NCBI GenBank assembly: GCA_016717335.1
Contig: JADKFS010000001.1
Location: forward strand, 2,170,001 to 2,234,000
DNA from: Candidatus Ribeiella danica
GTDB lineage: Bacteria > Chloroflexota > Chloroflexia > Chloroflexales > Roseiflexaceae
Length of the DNA: 64,000 nt
Direction: 5' to 3'
Shown: positions 9,201-16,455 of the stretch, piece by piece
How positions within the stretch are numbered: position 1 is the first letter of the stretch
How the letters are laid out: every line of letters starts with the position of its first letter
Made by a program: the position numbers and the translations under genes
Notes under the pieces: generated by a model
What the model was told of the DNA's origin: nothing
Seen by the model: the letters and a program-made list of their open reading frames with translations, nothing else
The model's database searches: none

Positions 9201-10412
9201 TAGCGTCGCGTCGGAGTCGTCGTCCAGGCTGAAGCTCTGGTTGATCGTCGTGCCGTTCGTCAGCGTGAAGCTGAAGTCCTGCGCGTCGTTCGGCTGCGCG
9301 TCCTTGACGATCACGATCGTGCCGTTGGCTACGATCGTGCCGGCCTGCATCTGGTTGTCGCGCGAGCCGACCGAGGCGCCGTCGACGGCGGCGAGCGAAA
9401 CGTGGTAGGGCGAGCCGGAGATGCTGCCGGCGCCGTTGCCGACACCCCAGTCCACCTGCGAGGAGACGTGCGCGCCGAAGATCAGGACGACCGAGCAGGT
9501 AAGCGGGCTGCCTGTGCAGTCCTTCGCCGTGCTGGTGTTCACATTGAAGCTGACCGTGATGGAGGTTTCGCTGTCGCCCGCGTAGCTGCCGCTGACGATC
9601 GTGGGGGTCGAGGCGCTGGTGAGGCTGCCATTATACATCGTGAAGACCCGGCCGCCGGGCACGGGCTCGATCGTGTTCGAGACGTTCGGGTCGTCCGGGA
9701 TCTGTAGCGTGCTGGTCGACCAGGTCATGCAGTTCGTGATGCCCTGGCAGCGGTCCGCCAGCGTGACCCAGTTCTCCGACCAGTCCCAGTTGGTCAGGTA
9801 GTCGTAGGCGTGCTTGCCGCCCTTGGTGGTGCCGTACTGCAATGTGACGCTGTGTGCGCCATTGGTAAGTCCGGTCAGCCAGAGCCGCTGAACGGTGGCG
9901 TCGCCCTCGAAGTATCGCGAGTTATTGCCCTGCAGGTTGCCGTTGATCCAGCGGCACCCGGTGTCGCCGCTGGCGTACCCGGTGCCGAGATCATTCGAGC
10001 ACTGGTCGTAGGTGCCGATCGAGAGGTCGGTGAACGTCGTCGTCGCGGTGCCGGAGGTCGGCCCGATCGCGGTGACGTCGTAGTTCGACACGAAGTAGTT
10101 CGGGAGCTGGAAGACGTCGGTCACGACGCCGGTGTCGCTCGCCGTGATGGTCACGTCGCGCTGCCACGACTGGCCGATCGTGTCGTTGACGACGATGCGA
10201 ACCAGCTCGGCGGGCGCCCAGTTCGCGCCTGTCAGCGTGACCGTGGCGCCGGGCGGGTAGTCGGCCTGGTCGCTCGTAATCGTCGGAGCTGCCTCGGCCG
10301 CGACCGCAGGGACGGCCAGCAGGCTGCCAAAGGCCAGCATAAGTGCCATGACAAGCCGGGTGAGCTTGAGCAGGGGTGAGCGCATCATCGCGCGGGCAAG
10401 CAGGTCGATCAT
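2961..10412 (-). CDS. Giant secreted DUF11-repeat surface protein (main, N-terminal part)
   Basis: The first 2,483 residues read from an ATG at 10412, with AAAGGAGCT at 10421-10429 as a well-spaced ribosome binding site. Residues 1-40 form a signal peptide (basic start, hydrophobic core ALMLAFGSLLAVPAVAA, likely cleavage near AEA). Residues 40-460 are a non-repetitive beta-rich head. From about 465 onward there are 17 tandem DUF11 units of roughly 115-125 residues, each with a KTAD..(I/V)xAGD..xFTI.V.N start, LP.G..W and a DAADCG.L.NTA segment. Most units carry four cysteines, which suggests two disulfides per unit. Known DUF11 proteins are exported and often cell-surface, with no established enzymatic role. 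The open frame ends early: the last residues (NEGRARPTT) replace the NEGPGAAYNVT seen in another copy, because one C is missing near 2983. The coding sequence therefore continues in the next two entries. Adhesin or sheath function is inference only. Confidence 0.85.
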   Translation of the reverse strand: MIDLLARAMMRSPLLKLTRLVMALMLAFGSLLAVPAVAAEAAPTITSDQADYPPGATVTLTGANWAPAELVRIVVNDTIGQSWQRDVTITASDTGVVTDVFQLPNYFVSNYDVTAIGPTSGTATTTFTDLSIGTYDQCSNDLGTGYASGDTGCRWINGNLQGNNSRYFEGDATVQRLWLTGLTNGAHSVTLQYGTTKGGKHAYDYLTNWDWSENWVTLADRCQGITNCMTWSTSTLQIPDDPNVSNTIEPVPGGRVFTMYNGSLTSASTPTIVSGSYAGDSETSITVSFNVNTSTAKDCTGSPLTCSVVLIFGAHVSSQVDWGVGNGAGSISGSPYHVSLAAVDGASVGSRDNQMQAGTIVANGTIVIVKDAQPNDAQDFSFTLTNGTTINQSFSLDDDSDATLPSSRSFSVPPGTYSAQETNIPANWSLAGLTCVDPTSNTTVNLASATASINLASGETVTCTYVDSQQNPNLTITKTADAATVNAGDQVGYTISVQNGGPGTANNVVLTDALPANPGLSWTVAGVTGSGGYTPPANACSISSGTLTCNFGSIGSGGSVSVHITSPTTPASCGTITNSASVTSSNGGTKSTGQVTITVNCPDVKVEKTADNSPIDAGDTAAFTIVVSNIGAGTAKNVTLNDPLPSGVTWSISPAVSGCAIASGTLSCSFATLAAGASVTIHVSGTTSAANCGTLPNTATVSATNEAAGANANNTSSATITVNCGSIQITKTADAASVSAGDPIGFTITVTNGGAGTAKGVTVSDTLPTNGGLSWSISPAVSGCAITSGVLTCTFGDLAAGASKSVHISSPTTPASCGTVSNTASVTTTNDGSGTASASVTVQCPSLTVTKTADAATVDAGDPIGFTITVSNGGPGVAKSVTLSDALPTGTGISWTISPAYAGPGTCAISAGALSCSFGDLAAGASVSIHITSPTTAQSCATYPNTATAQATNNAAVQASASVTVNCATIQISKTADASSVDAGDQIGFTITVTNGGVGTANGVVVNDTLPTNAGTSWTIDAGGSSSGCSISSGVLTCNFGSMAGGTSKHVHITSPTTPATCGTVDNTASVTTSNDGSGTASASITVNCPDVKVVKTAANGTINAGDTASFSIVVSNIGAGTAKGVTLSDTLPSGVVWSLGGPDAANCSISGSSLTCTFGDLAPNATRTITVSGTTDAADCGVLSNSASASTTNEPSDKLANNTSSDSITVRCPDVVDIKTATTPTVSAGDPVAFSIAVSNNGPGTAYNVALNDPLPGNAGLDWDIVSASPGLNCTISGAVGSEVLSCSIASLAAGASVSVTVGSGTTAASCATISNTATASASNEPSANTGNNTSTASLTVDCPDVKVEKTADSGTINAGDTAAFTIVVTNIGAGIARNVTLTDNLPAGVTWSEDSADCSITAGVLSCSFGDLAAGATRTIHVSGTTDAADCGPLSNTATVSATNEPSNKLSNNSSTAVITVNCPNVTVVKTADSGTINAGDTASFTIVVSNSGPGAAYNVTLSDQLPAGVAWSVGGPDGAACSIDGNGLLTCSFGTLAAGASTTITVSGTTDPADCGTLTNSVTVAASNEANTADNSSTASITVSCPNVMVSKTADHSPINAGDTAAFTIVVSNIGQGTAYDVTLTDNLPAGVAWSISPAVTGCDIQTGTLSCSLGDLAAGASVEIHISGVTDAADCGVLSNTATVAATNEAAVAQGNNSSTATITVNCPQVVNLKTTSTATVSAGDLIKFSITVKNEGPGAAYNVTLSDPLPSGIAWSEDPDSADCTISGQLLSCTYGTLAANESRTVTVSGQSSAADCGVVTNTATASASNEPSSALGDNVSTATVTVLCPNVTVSKTADSGTISAGDVAAFTIVLANSGTGTAYNVTLTDNLPAGVAWALDPAVTGCAINSGVLSCSIASLATGASVEIHISGVTDAADCGVLTNTATASASNEAADNTADNSSSATITVDCPDVTVVKTADSGTINAGDTASFTIVVSNSGAGTAKGVTLTDNLPAGVAWSISPAVTGCDIQTGTLSCSLGDLAAGDSVTIHISGVTDAADCGTLHNLATVAATNERASDEQNNSDDADIVVNCPNVTVVKTADSGTISAGDTAAFTIVVSNSGTGIARNVTLTDSLPAGVAWSISPAVTGCDIQAGTLSCSLGDLAAGASVTIHISGVTDAADCGVLSNTATVAASNEANTGDNSSTATITVQCPNVTVVKTADSGTINAGDTASFTIVVSNSGPGAAYNVTLSDQLPAGVAWSVGGADGAACSIDGNGLLTCSFGTLAAGASTTITVSGTTDPADCGTLTNSVTVAASNEANTADNSSTASITVSCPNVMVSKTADHSPINAGDTAAFTIVVSNIGQGTAYDVTLTDQLPAGVAWSISPAVTGCDIQTGTLSCSLGDLAAGDSVTIHISGVTDAADCGVLSNTATVAATNEAAVAQGNNSSTATITVNCPQVVNLKTTSTATVSAGDLIKFSITVKNEGRARPTT

Positions 10413-10430
10413 GGTGACACAGCTCCTTTG

Positions 10431-10733
10431 TTATCGATAGACCTGGTCGATGCTTGGTCTCTCTGGTTGGCCTGGGTCCGGAGAGTGAGCATGGCCTTTT
10501 CGGCGGCTTGCAGCCTTATACGCACAGTATCGGAAACGCCAAGAGACGCCGTCCATTCGTGCGAATGAAACGGGCGGGGCGCCGCGACCTACGTCGTATG
10601 CAGTTCCTGAAAAGAGTCTATTGCATCTAATAAGAGAAACTGACATACAAAAAAATACATGCGCCGGGCGCAATTTTCGAAAACTCTTCAGCCAAACGGG
10701 GTCGCCACCTGACAAAAATCTTAAGACCAAACC
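10431..10733. other. Divergent intergenic region between the DUF11 gene and the sigma factor
   Basis: About 300 bp, visibly more AT-rich than its surroundings, between two divergent transcription units. A 99-codon minus-strand frame at 10431-10730 has no recognisable product and no ribosome binding site. The minus-strand promoter of the DUF11 gene should lie here, but I could not single out a convincing -35/-10 pair. Confidence 0.5.
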
Positions 10734-10762
10734 TAGACAAAGCCCGCTCTATCAAGTATCCT
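10734..10762 (+). promoter_or_regulatory. Candidate promoter of the sigma factor-CHAT cluster
   Basis: TAGACA (10734-10739), a 17-bp spacer and TATCCT (10757-10762) fit a vegetative-type promoter, 33 bp upstream of the sigma factor ATG. If the ECF sigma factor is autoregulated it would use a different, unrecognised element. Confidence 0.4.
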
Positions 10763-10795
10763 AATCACCAGAAACCAGGGGGGACAGGAGGATGC

Positions 10796-11353
10796 ATGGA
10801 GCCCAGCGACGAGGCGCTCGTGCTGGCATGCCGGCAGGGTGACGCGGCCGCTTGGGAAGCGCTGATCGAGCGCTATCAGCGGCTAATCTATACGATCTCC
10901 CGCCACGCCGGCCTGGACGAAGAGCAGTCTGCCGATGTGTTTCAGCGTGTCTTCGAAATGCTGGTCGAGCATCTCCACGCCGTCGAGCAGCCCGCCCTGA
11001 TTGGCGCCTGGCTGGCCACGACAACGCGCCACGAGGCCTGGCGGCTCAGCCGGCGCGAGCGGATGGCCCAGATCGCCGGCGACCAGAGCGCGCGCGGCTC
11101 GCCTTCCGCCGACGGCGTGCTGCTGCCGGATGAGCTGATGCTGCGACTCGAGCAGCAGCACCAGGTGCGCGCCGCCCTGTCCGAGCTCGACGATCGCTGC
11201 CGCCGACTGCTGCAGCTGCTGTTCTACCGCCCCGAGCCGCCATCCTACACCGAGATTGCTACGACTCTCAGTATGAGCGAGGGCAGCATCGGGCCGACGC
11301 GGGCGCGCTGTCTCCATAAGCTGCGACGGCTATTGAATGAGGCGGATTTTTGA
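10796..11353 (+). CDS. ECF-type RNA polymerase sigma factor
   Basis: A 185-residue sigma-70 family protein of ECF size. Region 2 spans about residues 15-90 (AWEALIERYQRLIYTISRHAG, then ADVFQRVF and the GAWLATTTRHEAWR segment). Region 4 spans about 125-182, with the helix-turn-helix SYTEIATTLSMSEGSIGPTR followed by RCLHKLRRLL. There is no sigma region 1 or 3. The ATG at 10796 follows AGGAGG at 10786-10791. It heads a plus-strand cluster with an anti-sigma factor and a TPR-CHAT protein, so its activity is probably held in check by the next gene. It would direct RNA polymerase to a small regulon; the divergent DUF11 surface protein and the downstream subtilase are candidate targets by position only. 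Confidence 0.9.
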   Translation: MEPSDEALVLACRQGDAAAWEALIERYQRLIYTISRHAGLDEEQSADVFQRVFEMLVEHLHAVEQPALIGAWLATTTRHEAWRLSRRERMAQIAGDQSARGSPSADGVLLPDELMLRLEQQHQVRAALSELDDRCRRLLQLLFYRPEPPSYTEIATTLSMSEGSIGPTRARCLHKLRRLLNEADF

Positions 11354-11469
11354 CGGATTTTTGACCTATGCGTTCACCAAACAGAGGCAGCATGTATTTT
11401 TGAGCGACGATCCTTCTCTCTTAAGTTAGTAGATTCATCTGGGCACTGTCCCAGTTCGAGAGAAACGCT

Positions 11470-12069
11470 GTGAGCAACATAACTGACCACATCCCATTTA
11501 CCATCCTCGTCGATCTGGTCGAGGGGCGACACACTTCCGACGAGCGCACGCAGGCGCACCTGGCGTCCTGCACGATGTGCGCCCGCGATGTCGCCTGGCT
11601 CCAGCGCGTCATCGGACTCATGCGCGCCGACCAATCCGAGGCGGCGCCTGCCAGCGTCGTCGCGCGCGCGAAGCGGCTCTTCCGGCCGCTGGCCGCGCCC
11701 GCCCGCCCAAGCCTGCGCCAGCGCATCACCGCAGCGCTCAGCTTCGACAGCGCGCGCAGCCCGCTCGCGCTCGGCGTGCGCGGCGAAGGGCAGCCCGAGC
11801 GCCAGCTGCTCTTCAGCGCCGGGGATCTGGCGGTCGACCTGCGGATCGCGCCGGCCAGCTCGCTCTGGGCGGTCTCCGGGCAGGTCCTCGGCGCCGCCGA
11901 CGGCCGGCAGATCACGCTGGCCGGCGCGCGCGGCGCGGCGCAGGCCACGCTCAACGAGCTGAGCGAGTTCGTGCTGCCGCCGGTGCCGTCCGGCAGCTAT
12001 ACGATCACGCTGCAGCTGGACGGGCTCGATGTCGATATCCCCGCGATCGAGATTGGTAGCGCAGGATGA
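11470..12069 (+). CDS. Zinc-motif anti-sigma factor, soluble
   Basis: A 199-residue protein whose N-terminus has the zinc-binding anti-sigma signature HxxxCxxC (His30, Cys34, Cys37, in HLASCTMC), preceded by the helix LVDLVEGRHT. Such proteins bind and silence the ECF sigma factor encoded beside them. There is no transmembrane helix, so unlike most relatives it should be cytoplasmic. Residues 100-195 look like a small beta-sandwich (SLWAVSGQVLGAADGRQITL ... SGSYTITLQLDG), similar to carboxypeptidase-regulatory-like domains. The start is GTG at 11470 with no strong ribosome binding site. Its stop overlaps the ATG of the CHAT gene by 4 nt (ATGA), implying coupled translation and perhaps direct contact. 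The stretch between about residues 45 and 100 is low-complexity and could be a cleavage linker; this is inference. Confidence 0.8.
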   Translation: MSNITDHIPFTILVDLVEGRHTSDERTQAHLASCTMCARDVAWLQRVIGLMRADQSEAAPASVVARAKRLFRPLAAPARPSLRQRITAALSFDSARSPLALGVRGEGQPERQLLFSAGDLAVDLRIAPASSLWAVSGQVLGAADGRQITLAGARGAAQATLNELSEFVLPPVPSGSYTITLQLDGLDVDIPAIEIGSAG

Positions 12070-14906
12070 CGAGGGACGATCTGGCGGCTCTGCTCGCGGC
12101 GGCCGATGAGGCCGAGCGACAGGCGCTGCTCGACCGCCATGCCGACCTGGCCGACCTTGGCCTGGGCCAGGCGCTGAAAGAGCTGTACTTCAACACCTAC
12201 ACCAGCGACCCGCAGCGCGCCGCCGGCGCCGCGGCGGGGCTGGCCGCGCTGGCGCGCGCCAACAGCCACCCCGAGATCCTGGCGCTCTCAGCCTGGACGA
12301 GCGGGCTGGCCGCACTGCAGATCGAGGGGCAGCCCGCTCGCGCGATTCAGCAGATCGATGACGCCGCCGCACGCTTCAACACCCTCGGCCAGCCCCACAC
12401 GGCCGCCGCCACCTCCGTCAGTAAAATCTACGCCCTGGCGATGCTGGGCCGCTACGACGAGGCGATCGATTGCGGCCTGGGCGCCCGCGACATCTTCCTG
12501 GCCTACGACGACAGCATGTCGGCCGGCAAGATTGAGCTGAACCTCGGCAACATCTACCGCCGGCGCGATCAGCACGGCCAGGCCGAGCAGTTCTACCGAT
12601 CGGCCCGCCAGCGCTTCGCGGCGCTCGGCGACCAGCGGCTGCTGGCCTACGCCGACAACGATTTGGCCAACGTCCTCAACTTGCAGCATAACTTTCGCGC
12701 CGCCGAGCAGCTGTACGAGCAGGCGCTGGCCCGCGCCGAGGCAGCCGGCCTGGAGGTCACGCGCGCCGAGATCGAGTGTAACCTGGGCAGCCTCGAGCTG
12801 TTCCAGGGCCACTACGACCGCGCGCTGGCCTACCTGGAGCAGTCGCGCCGCCGCTACGCCGATCTGGAGATGGCGCACGAGTCGGCCATCGCCGAGCAGG
12901 AGCTGGCCGACGCGTATCTGGAGCTGAACCTGGCCCCCGAGGCGGCCGCGATCTACGCGCGGGTCACCTCGACCTTTGCCCGCCTGGAGATGCGCGCCGA
13001 GCAGGCCCGCGCGCTGCTCAACCACGGCCGCGCCTGCGCGATCCTCGGCCAGCTGGACGAGGCGCGCGCGCGGCTCTCCGAGGCGCACCAGCTCTACACC
13101 GACGAGGGCAATAGCGTCGGCGCGGCGCTGGTGACGCTGGCCGAGGCCCAGATCGCCTACGCCCAGGGCGACTACGCCGCAGTCGATGCGGCCGCGATGC
13201 GCGCGGAGACTCCGATCGCGAATGCGGGGATCTGGGGCCGCCTGCTGCTGGTGCGCTGGCTGCGCGGCGAGGCGGCCCGCGCGCTTGGGCGGCCACAGCT
13301 GGCGCAGCAGCTACTGCTGGCAGCGCTGCGCGACGCCGAGGCCCGAGGCGTGCCGGATGTGGCCCAGCGCTGCCATACCTCGCTCGGCCTGCTGGCGCTC
13401 GCCGTCGGCGACGCGGCCAGCGCCGAGACGGCGTTCCGTCGCGCCGCGGAGCTGATCGAGGGCATGCGCGCGCCGCTGCCGGCCGATGAGTTTCGCGCGG
13501 CGTTCGCCGCCGATAAGCTTATCTCCTTCACCGAGCTGGTGCGGCTGTGCCTGGCCGACCCGGCCGGCAGCCGCGTGGTCGAGGCGCTCGGCTATGTCGA
13601 GCGCGAGCGCTCGCGCGCGCTGGTCGAGATGCTTGGCGGCGGCGTTCGCCTGCCGGTCCACTCGCACGATCCCTTCGAAGCCAGGCTGATCGAGCGACTC
13701 GAGGAGCTGCGCGAAGACCTGAACTGGTTCTATAGCCAGATCAACCGCCCGCCCGACGGCGACAGCCCGTCGAGCCCGGCGGCCATGGCCGGCCTCCACC
13801 AGGCCGTGCACGCCCGCGAGGCCGAGGTCGCCGAGATCCGCCGCCAGCTCCAGCAGCGCGGCCATGGGACGCTGGCCGCGATCGAGTCGCTCGATATCGC
13901 ACAGCTCCAGCGCGACCTCGGCGCAGATACGGCGCTGGTCGAGTATTTCGCGCTCGACGACGAGCTGCTGGCGTTTGTCGTGACCGCCGAACAGGTCACG
14001 GTGGTGCGCCGGCTTGGCAACACGAGCCGGGTCGCAGCGGCGCTGGAGCAGCTCCGGTTCCAGATCGGCACGCTGCGCTACGGGGCCAGCCGCCTGCACG
14101 CGCACCTTGGGCAGCTCACCGAGCGCGCGCACCACTACCTGGGCGTGCTCTACGACCTGCTGCTGCGACCGATCGAGCCGCAGCTGGGCGAGCGGCGGCT
14201 GGTGGTGGTGCCGCACCGCGCGCTGCACTACGTCCCGTTCCACGCGCTGCACAACGGTATTAGCCACGTCGTCGAGCGCCGCGAGGTCTGCTATGCGCCC
14301 AGCGCGAGCGTGCTGCACTACTGCTACACCCGGCCGCGCCCCCAGCTGGCCCACGCCGTTCTGGTCGGCCACTCCGACGCGCAGACGCCCCACGTGCGCG
14401 ACGAGGTGCTGGAGCTTGCGCCGCTCTTCGCGAGCGCAACGACGCTGCTCGACGCGCAGGCTACCCTGGCGGCGCTGCGCGAGCACGCCCCCACTGCCGA
14501 CGTGCTCCACCTGGCCTGCCACGGGCAGTTCCGCCCCGACAACCCGCTCTTCTCCTCGCTGCGGCTGGCCGACGGCTGGCTGACGGTCCGCGATGCCTAT
14601 AGCCTCGACCTGCGCTGCGGGCTGGTCACGCTCAGCGCGTGCGAGACAGGTGTCAGCGCGATCTCGCCAGGCGACGACCTGGTCGGCCTGGCGCGCGGCT
14701 TCTTCTCGGCCGGCGCGCCCTCGCTGCTGGTCAGCCTCTGGACGGTTGACGACGAATCGACGGCCGTGTTCATGGCCCATTTCTATGGTCGGCTTCGCGA
14801 GGGCGACGCCCCGGCCACAGCGCTGCGGTACGCCCAGCGCACGCTCCTCCAGCAGTACCCCCACCCCTTCTTCTGGGCCGCATTCGCGCTGCTCGGCCGC
14901 TGGTGA
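12066..14906 (+). CDS. TPR-CHAT caspase-like protein
   Basis: A 946-residue protein. Residues 1-480 are tetratricopeptide-type helical repeats (for example ALAMLGRYDEAIDCG, YADLEMAHES, LGQLDEARARLSEA). Residues 530-620 form a coiled linker. Residues about 640-946 are a CHAT domain, a caspase/separase-fold protease. The catalytic dyad is intact: His819 in LHLACHGQF and Cys859 in LSACETG. Later CHAT motifs (GLARGFFSAGA, SLWTVDD) are also present. The gene overlaps the anti-sigma gene by 4 nt. TPR-CHAT proteases are known partners of type III-E CRISPR effectors, where they cleave a regulator paired with a sigma factor. By analogy this protein could cleave the neighbouring anti-sigma factor after sensing a partner through its TPRs; this is untested. 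The last 55 bases of the gene are tandemly duplicated downstream. Confidence 0.92.
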   Translation: MTRDDLAALLAAADEAERQALLDRHADLADLGLGQALKELYFNTYTSDPQRAAGAAAGLAALARANSHPEILALSAWTSGLAALQIEGQPARAIQQIDDAAARFNTLGQPHTAAATSVSKIYALAMLGRYDEAIDCGLGARDIFLAYDDSMSAGKIELNLGNIYRRRDQHGQAEQFYRSARQRFAALGDQRLLAYADNDLANVLNLQHNFRAAEQLYEQALARAEAAGLEVTRAEIECNLGSLELFQGHYDRALAYLEQSRRRYADLEMAHESAIAEQELADAYLELNLAPEAAAIYARVTSTFARLEMRAEQARALLNHGRACAILGQLDEARARLSEAHQLYTDEGNSVGAALVTLAEAQIAYAQGDYAAVDAAAMRAETPIANAGIWGRLLLVRWLRGEAARALGRPQLAQQLLLAALRDAEARGVPDVAQRCHTSLGLLALAVGDAASAETAFRRAAELIEGMRAPLPADEFRAAFAADKLISFTELVRLCLADPAGSRVVEALGYVERERSRALVEMLGGGVRLPVHSHDPFEARLIERLEELREDLNWFYSQINRPPDGDSPSSPAAMAGLHQAVHAREAEVAEIRRQLQQRGHGTLAAIESLDIAQLQRDLGADTALVEYFALDDELLAFVVTAEQVTVVRRLGNTSRVAAALEQLRFQIGTLRYGASRLHAHLGQLTERAHHYLGVLYDLLLRPIEPQLGERRLVVVPHRALHYVPFHALHNGISHVVERREVCYAPSASVLHYCYTRPRPQLAHAVLVGHSDAQTPHVRDEVLELAPLFASATTLLDAQATLAALREHAPTADVLHLACHGQFRPDNPLFSSLRLADGWLTVRDAYSLDLRCGLVTLSACETGVSAISPGDDLVGLARGFFSAGAPSLLVSLWTVDDESTAVFMAHFYGRLREGDAPATALRYAQRTLLQQYPHPFFWAAFALLGRW

Positions 14907-14969
14907 CAAAGCAGTACCCCCACCCCTTCTTCTGGGCCGCATTCGCGCTGCTCGGCCGCCGGTGACAAA
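14852..14969 (+). repeat. 59-bp tandem duplication of the CHAT gene 3' end
   Basis: Bases 14852-14910 (last 16 codons, the TGA and CAAA) are repeated at 14911-14969 with a single mismatch (T at 14901, C at 14960). The second copy lies after the stop codon and is not translated as part of the CHAT protein. Confidence 0.9.
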
Positions 14970-15010
14970 TCTGACATCTTGCAAGTCTATACAACCAGAT
15001 GCTGTTACAG

Positions 15011-15016
15011 TATAAT
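15011..15016 (+). promoter_or_regulatory. -10 box upstream of the subtilase gene
   Basis: A perfect TATAAT at 15011-15016. The best -35 candidate is weak (CTATAC at 14988-14993, 17 bp away). It would give a leader of about 140 nt and separate transcription of the subtilase from the CHAT operon. Confidence 0.45.
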
Positions 15017-15164
15017 GGCGAGACAGATGCAAATCCCAAACGAAGATAGTGATCGAGCATTCGCCAGCGCCGCACGGTGCGGCTGACCACGCTGCCTACG
15101 ATAGTGGTCACCGCTACCCACCAGCCTTGATAGCTGGTCGGAAACCCAGCCAGGAGCACAGAAT

Positions 15165-16412
15165 ATGCGATGTCGCATGAGCTTTTACCGCGGCCTCATC
15201 GTCGCTCTCCTACTCTGCTGCCTTTCACCGGCCTACTACGTAGAAGCCAACCCCGGGCGATCGATCAGCGAGTACCTCCCCAGTGAAGTGATCGTCAAGC
15301 TCAAGCCCTCCGCCGACATACGGAAATTCGCCGCCCGATTCGGGCTGCGGGGTAGTTCGAGCTCGATCGACCGGCTTGGGCCGCGCTCGATCTACCGAAT
15401 GCAGATCGCCGACGGCGACACCCCCAAGCATAAGGCCGCGGTGCTGGCCCAGGAGCCGCTCGTCGTCTACGCCGAGCCGAACTATCAGGGCCAGATCCCC
15501 GAGGCGCGCCTGCGCTCGTCCTGGGTCGTCGGCGGCGACATCCACGAGTATGTCGCGCAGTGGGCCCCGGCGATGATGCGCCTGCCCGAAGCGCACGCCG
15601 TCAGCGGCGGTGCTGGTGTGACGATCGCCATCCTCGATACCGGGATCGACCTGAGCCACCCGGCCCTGGCCGGCCGGCTGGTGTCCGGCTACGATTTCGT
15701 CGATATGGACTCCAACCCGAGCGAGGAAGGGGCCTACGGGCAAGACAACGCCTTCGGGCACGGCACCCACGTGGCCGGCCTGGTGGCCTTGGCCGCCCCC
15801 GACGCGAAGATCATGCCGCTGCGCACGCTCCGCCCCGATGGGTCCGGCACGATCTGGATGCAGGCTGAGGCGCTGCGCTACGCGATCGAGCGTGGCGCCG
15901 ACGTGATCAACCTGAGCTACAGCTACGACCAGCCCTCACAGCTGCTGGACGATGTGCTGGCCGAGGTGACCTGCAGCGCGCCCGGCAACCGGGATTGCCG
16001 CTCGACGACCCGCCCCGGCGCGGTGGTTGTGGCGGCGGCCGGCAACGATGGCGCCAATAGCCGCGAGTACCCGGCCGCCGCCCGTGCGCCGGGCGTACTG
16101 GCGGTCGGCGCCAGCACCGAAGCAGACGTGCTTGCCGCGTTCTCGAACTATGGCTCGTGGGTGCAGGTGGCCGCCCCCGGCGACCGCATCCTGAGCACGA
16201 TCCCCGGCGGCGGCTTCGCGACCTGGAGCGGCACCTCAATGGCTACGCCGCTCACCGCCGGGACGATCGCGCTCCTACGCGCGGCGCGCCCCGCCATGCG
16301 CCCGGTCGAGGTGGTGTCGCGACTCACAACAACCGCCGCTGCGATCAACTCGCAGGTGCGCCGGCGGGTCGACGCAGCAGCGGCGCTCGGACTGGGCGCC
16401 GCGCTCCCCTAA
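15165..16412 (+). CDS. Secreted subtilisin-like serine protease (S8 family)
   Basis: A 415-residue protease. Residues 1-28 are a signal peptide (FYRGLIVALLLCCLSPAYY). Residues 35-112 form an inhibitor-type propeptide (YLPSEVIVKLKPSADIRKFA ... VYAEPNY). The catalytic domain has all subtilase residues: Asp158 in ILDTGID, His199 in GHGTHVAG, oxyanion Asn294 in AAGNDG and Ser358 in GTSMATP. Cys270 and Cys278 could form a disulfide. The protein ends at the edge of the catalytic domain with no anchor. The ATG at 15165 follows AGGAG at 15152-15156; an ATG at 15177 is an alternative. It lies 258 bp after the CHAT gene on the same strand and could mature or shed the DUF11 surface protein encoded divergently; that link rests on position only. 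Confidence 0.92.
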   Translation: MRCRMSFYRGLIVALLLCCLSPAYYVEANPGRSISEYLPSEVIVKLKPSADIRKFAARFGLRGSSSSIDRLGPRSIYRMQIADGDTPKHKAAVLAQEPLVVYAEPNYQGQIPEARLRSSWVVGGDIHEYVAQWAPAMMRLPEAHAVSGGAGVTIAILDTGIDLSHPALAGRLVSGYDFVDMDSNPSEEGAYGQDNAFGHGTHVAGLVALAAPDAKIMPLRTLRPDGSGTIWMQAEALRYAIERGADVINLSYSYDQPSQLLDDVLAEVTCSAPGNRDCRSTTRPGAVVVAAAGNDGANSREYPAAARAPGVLAVGASTEADVLAAFSNYGSWVQVAAPGDRILSTIPGGGFATWSGTSMATPLTAGTIALLRAARPAMRPVEVVSRLTTTAAAINSQVRRRVDAAAALGLGAALP

Positions 16413-16455
16413 CCGCAAACGCGTCTCCTTGCCGCCCCCCATCTGGACGCGATTG

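Noticed and set aside
3198..9203. A 2,001-codon plus-strand open frame opposite the DUF11 gene
   Set aside because: It is antisense to a clear repeat protein in GC-rich DNA; its translation is Arg/His/Val/Gly-rich with no domain and no ribosome binding site.
10431..10730. A 99-codon minus-strand gene in the divergent region
   Set aside because: No family, no ribosome binding site and atypical codon content; it overlaps the likely promoter area.
12288..15032. Minus-strand frames opposite the CHAT gene
   Set aside because: The plus-strand TPR and CHAT motifs are unambiguous; the antisense translations have low-complexity composition.
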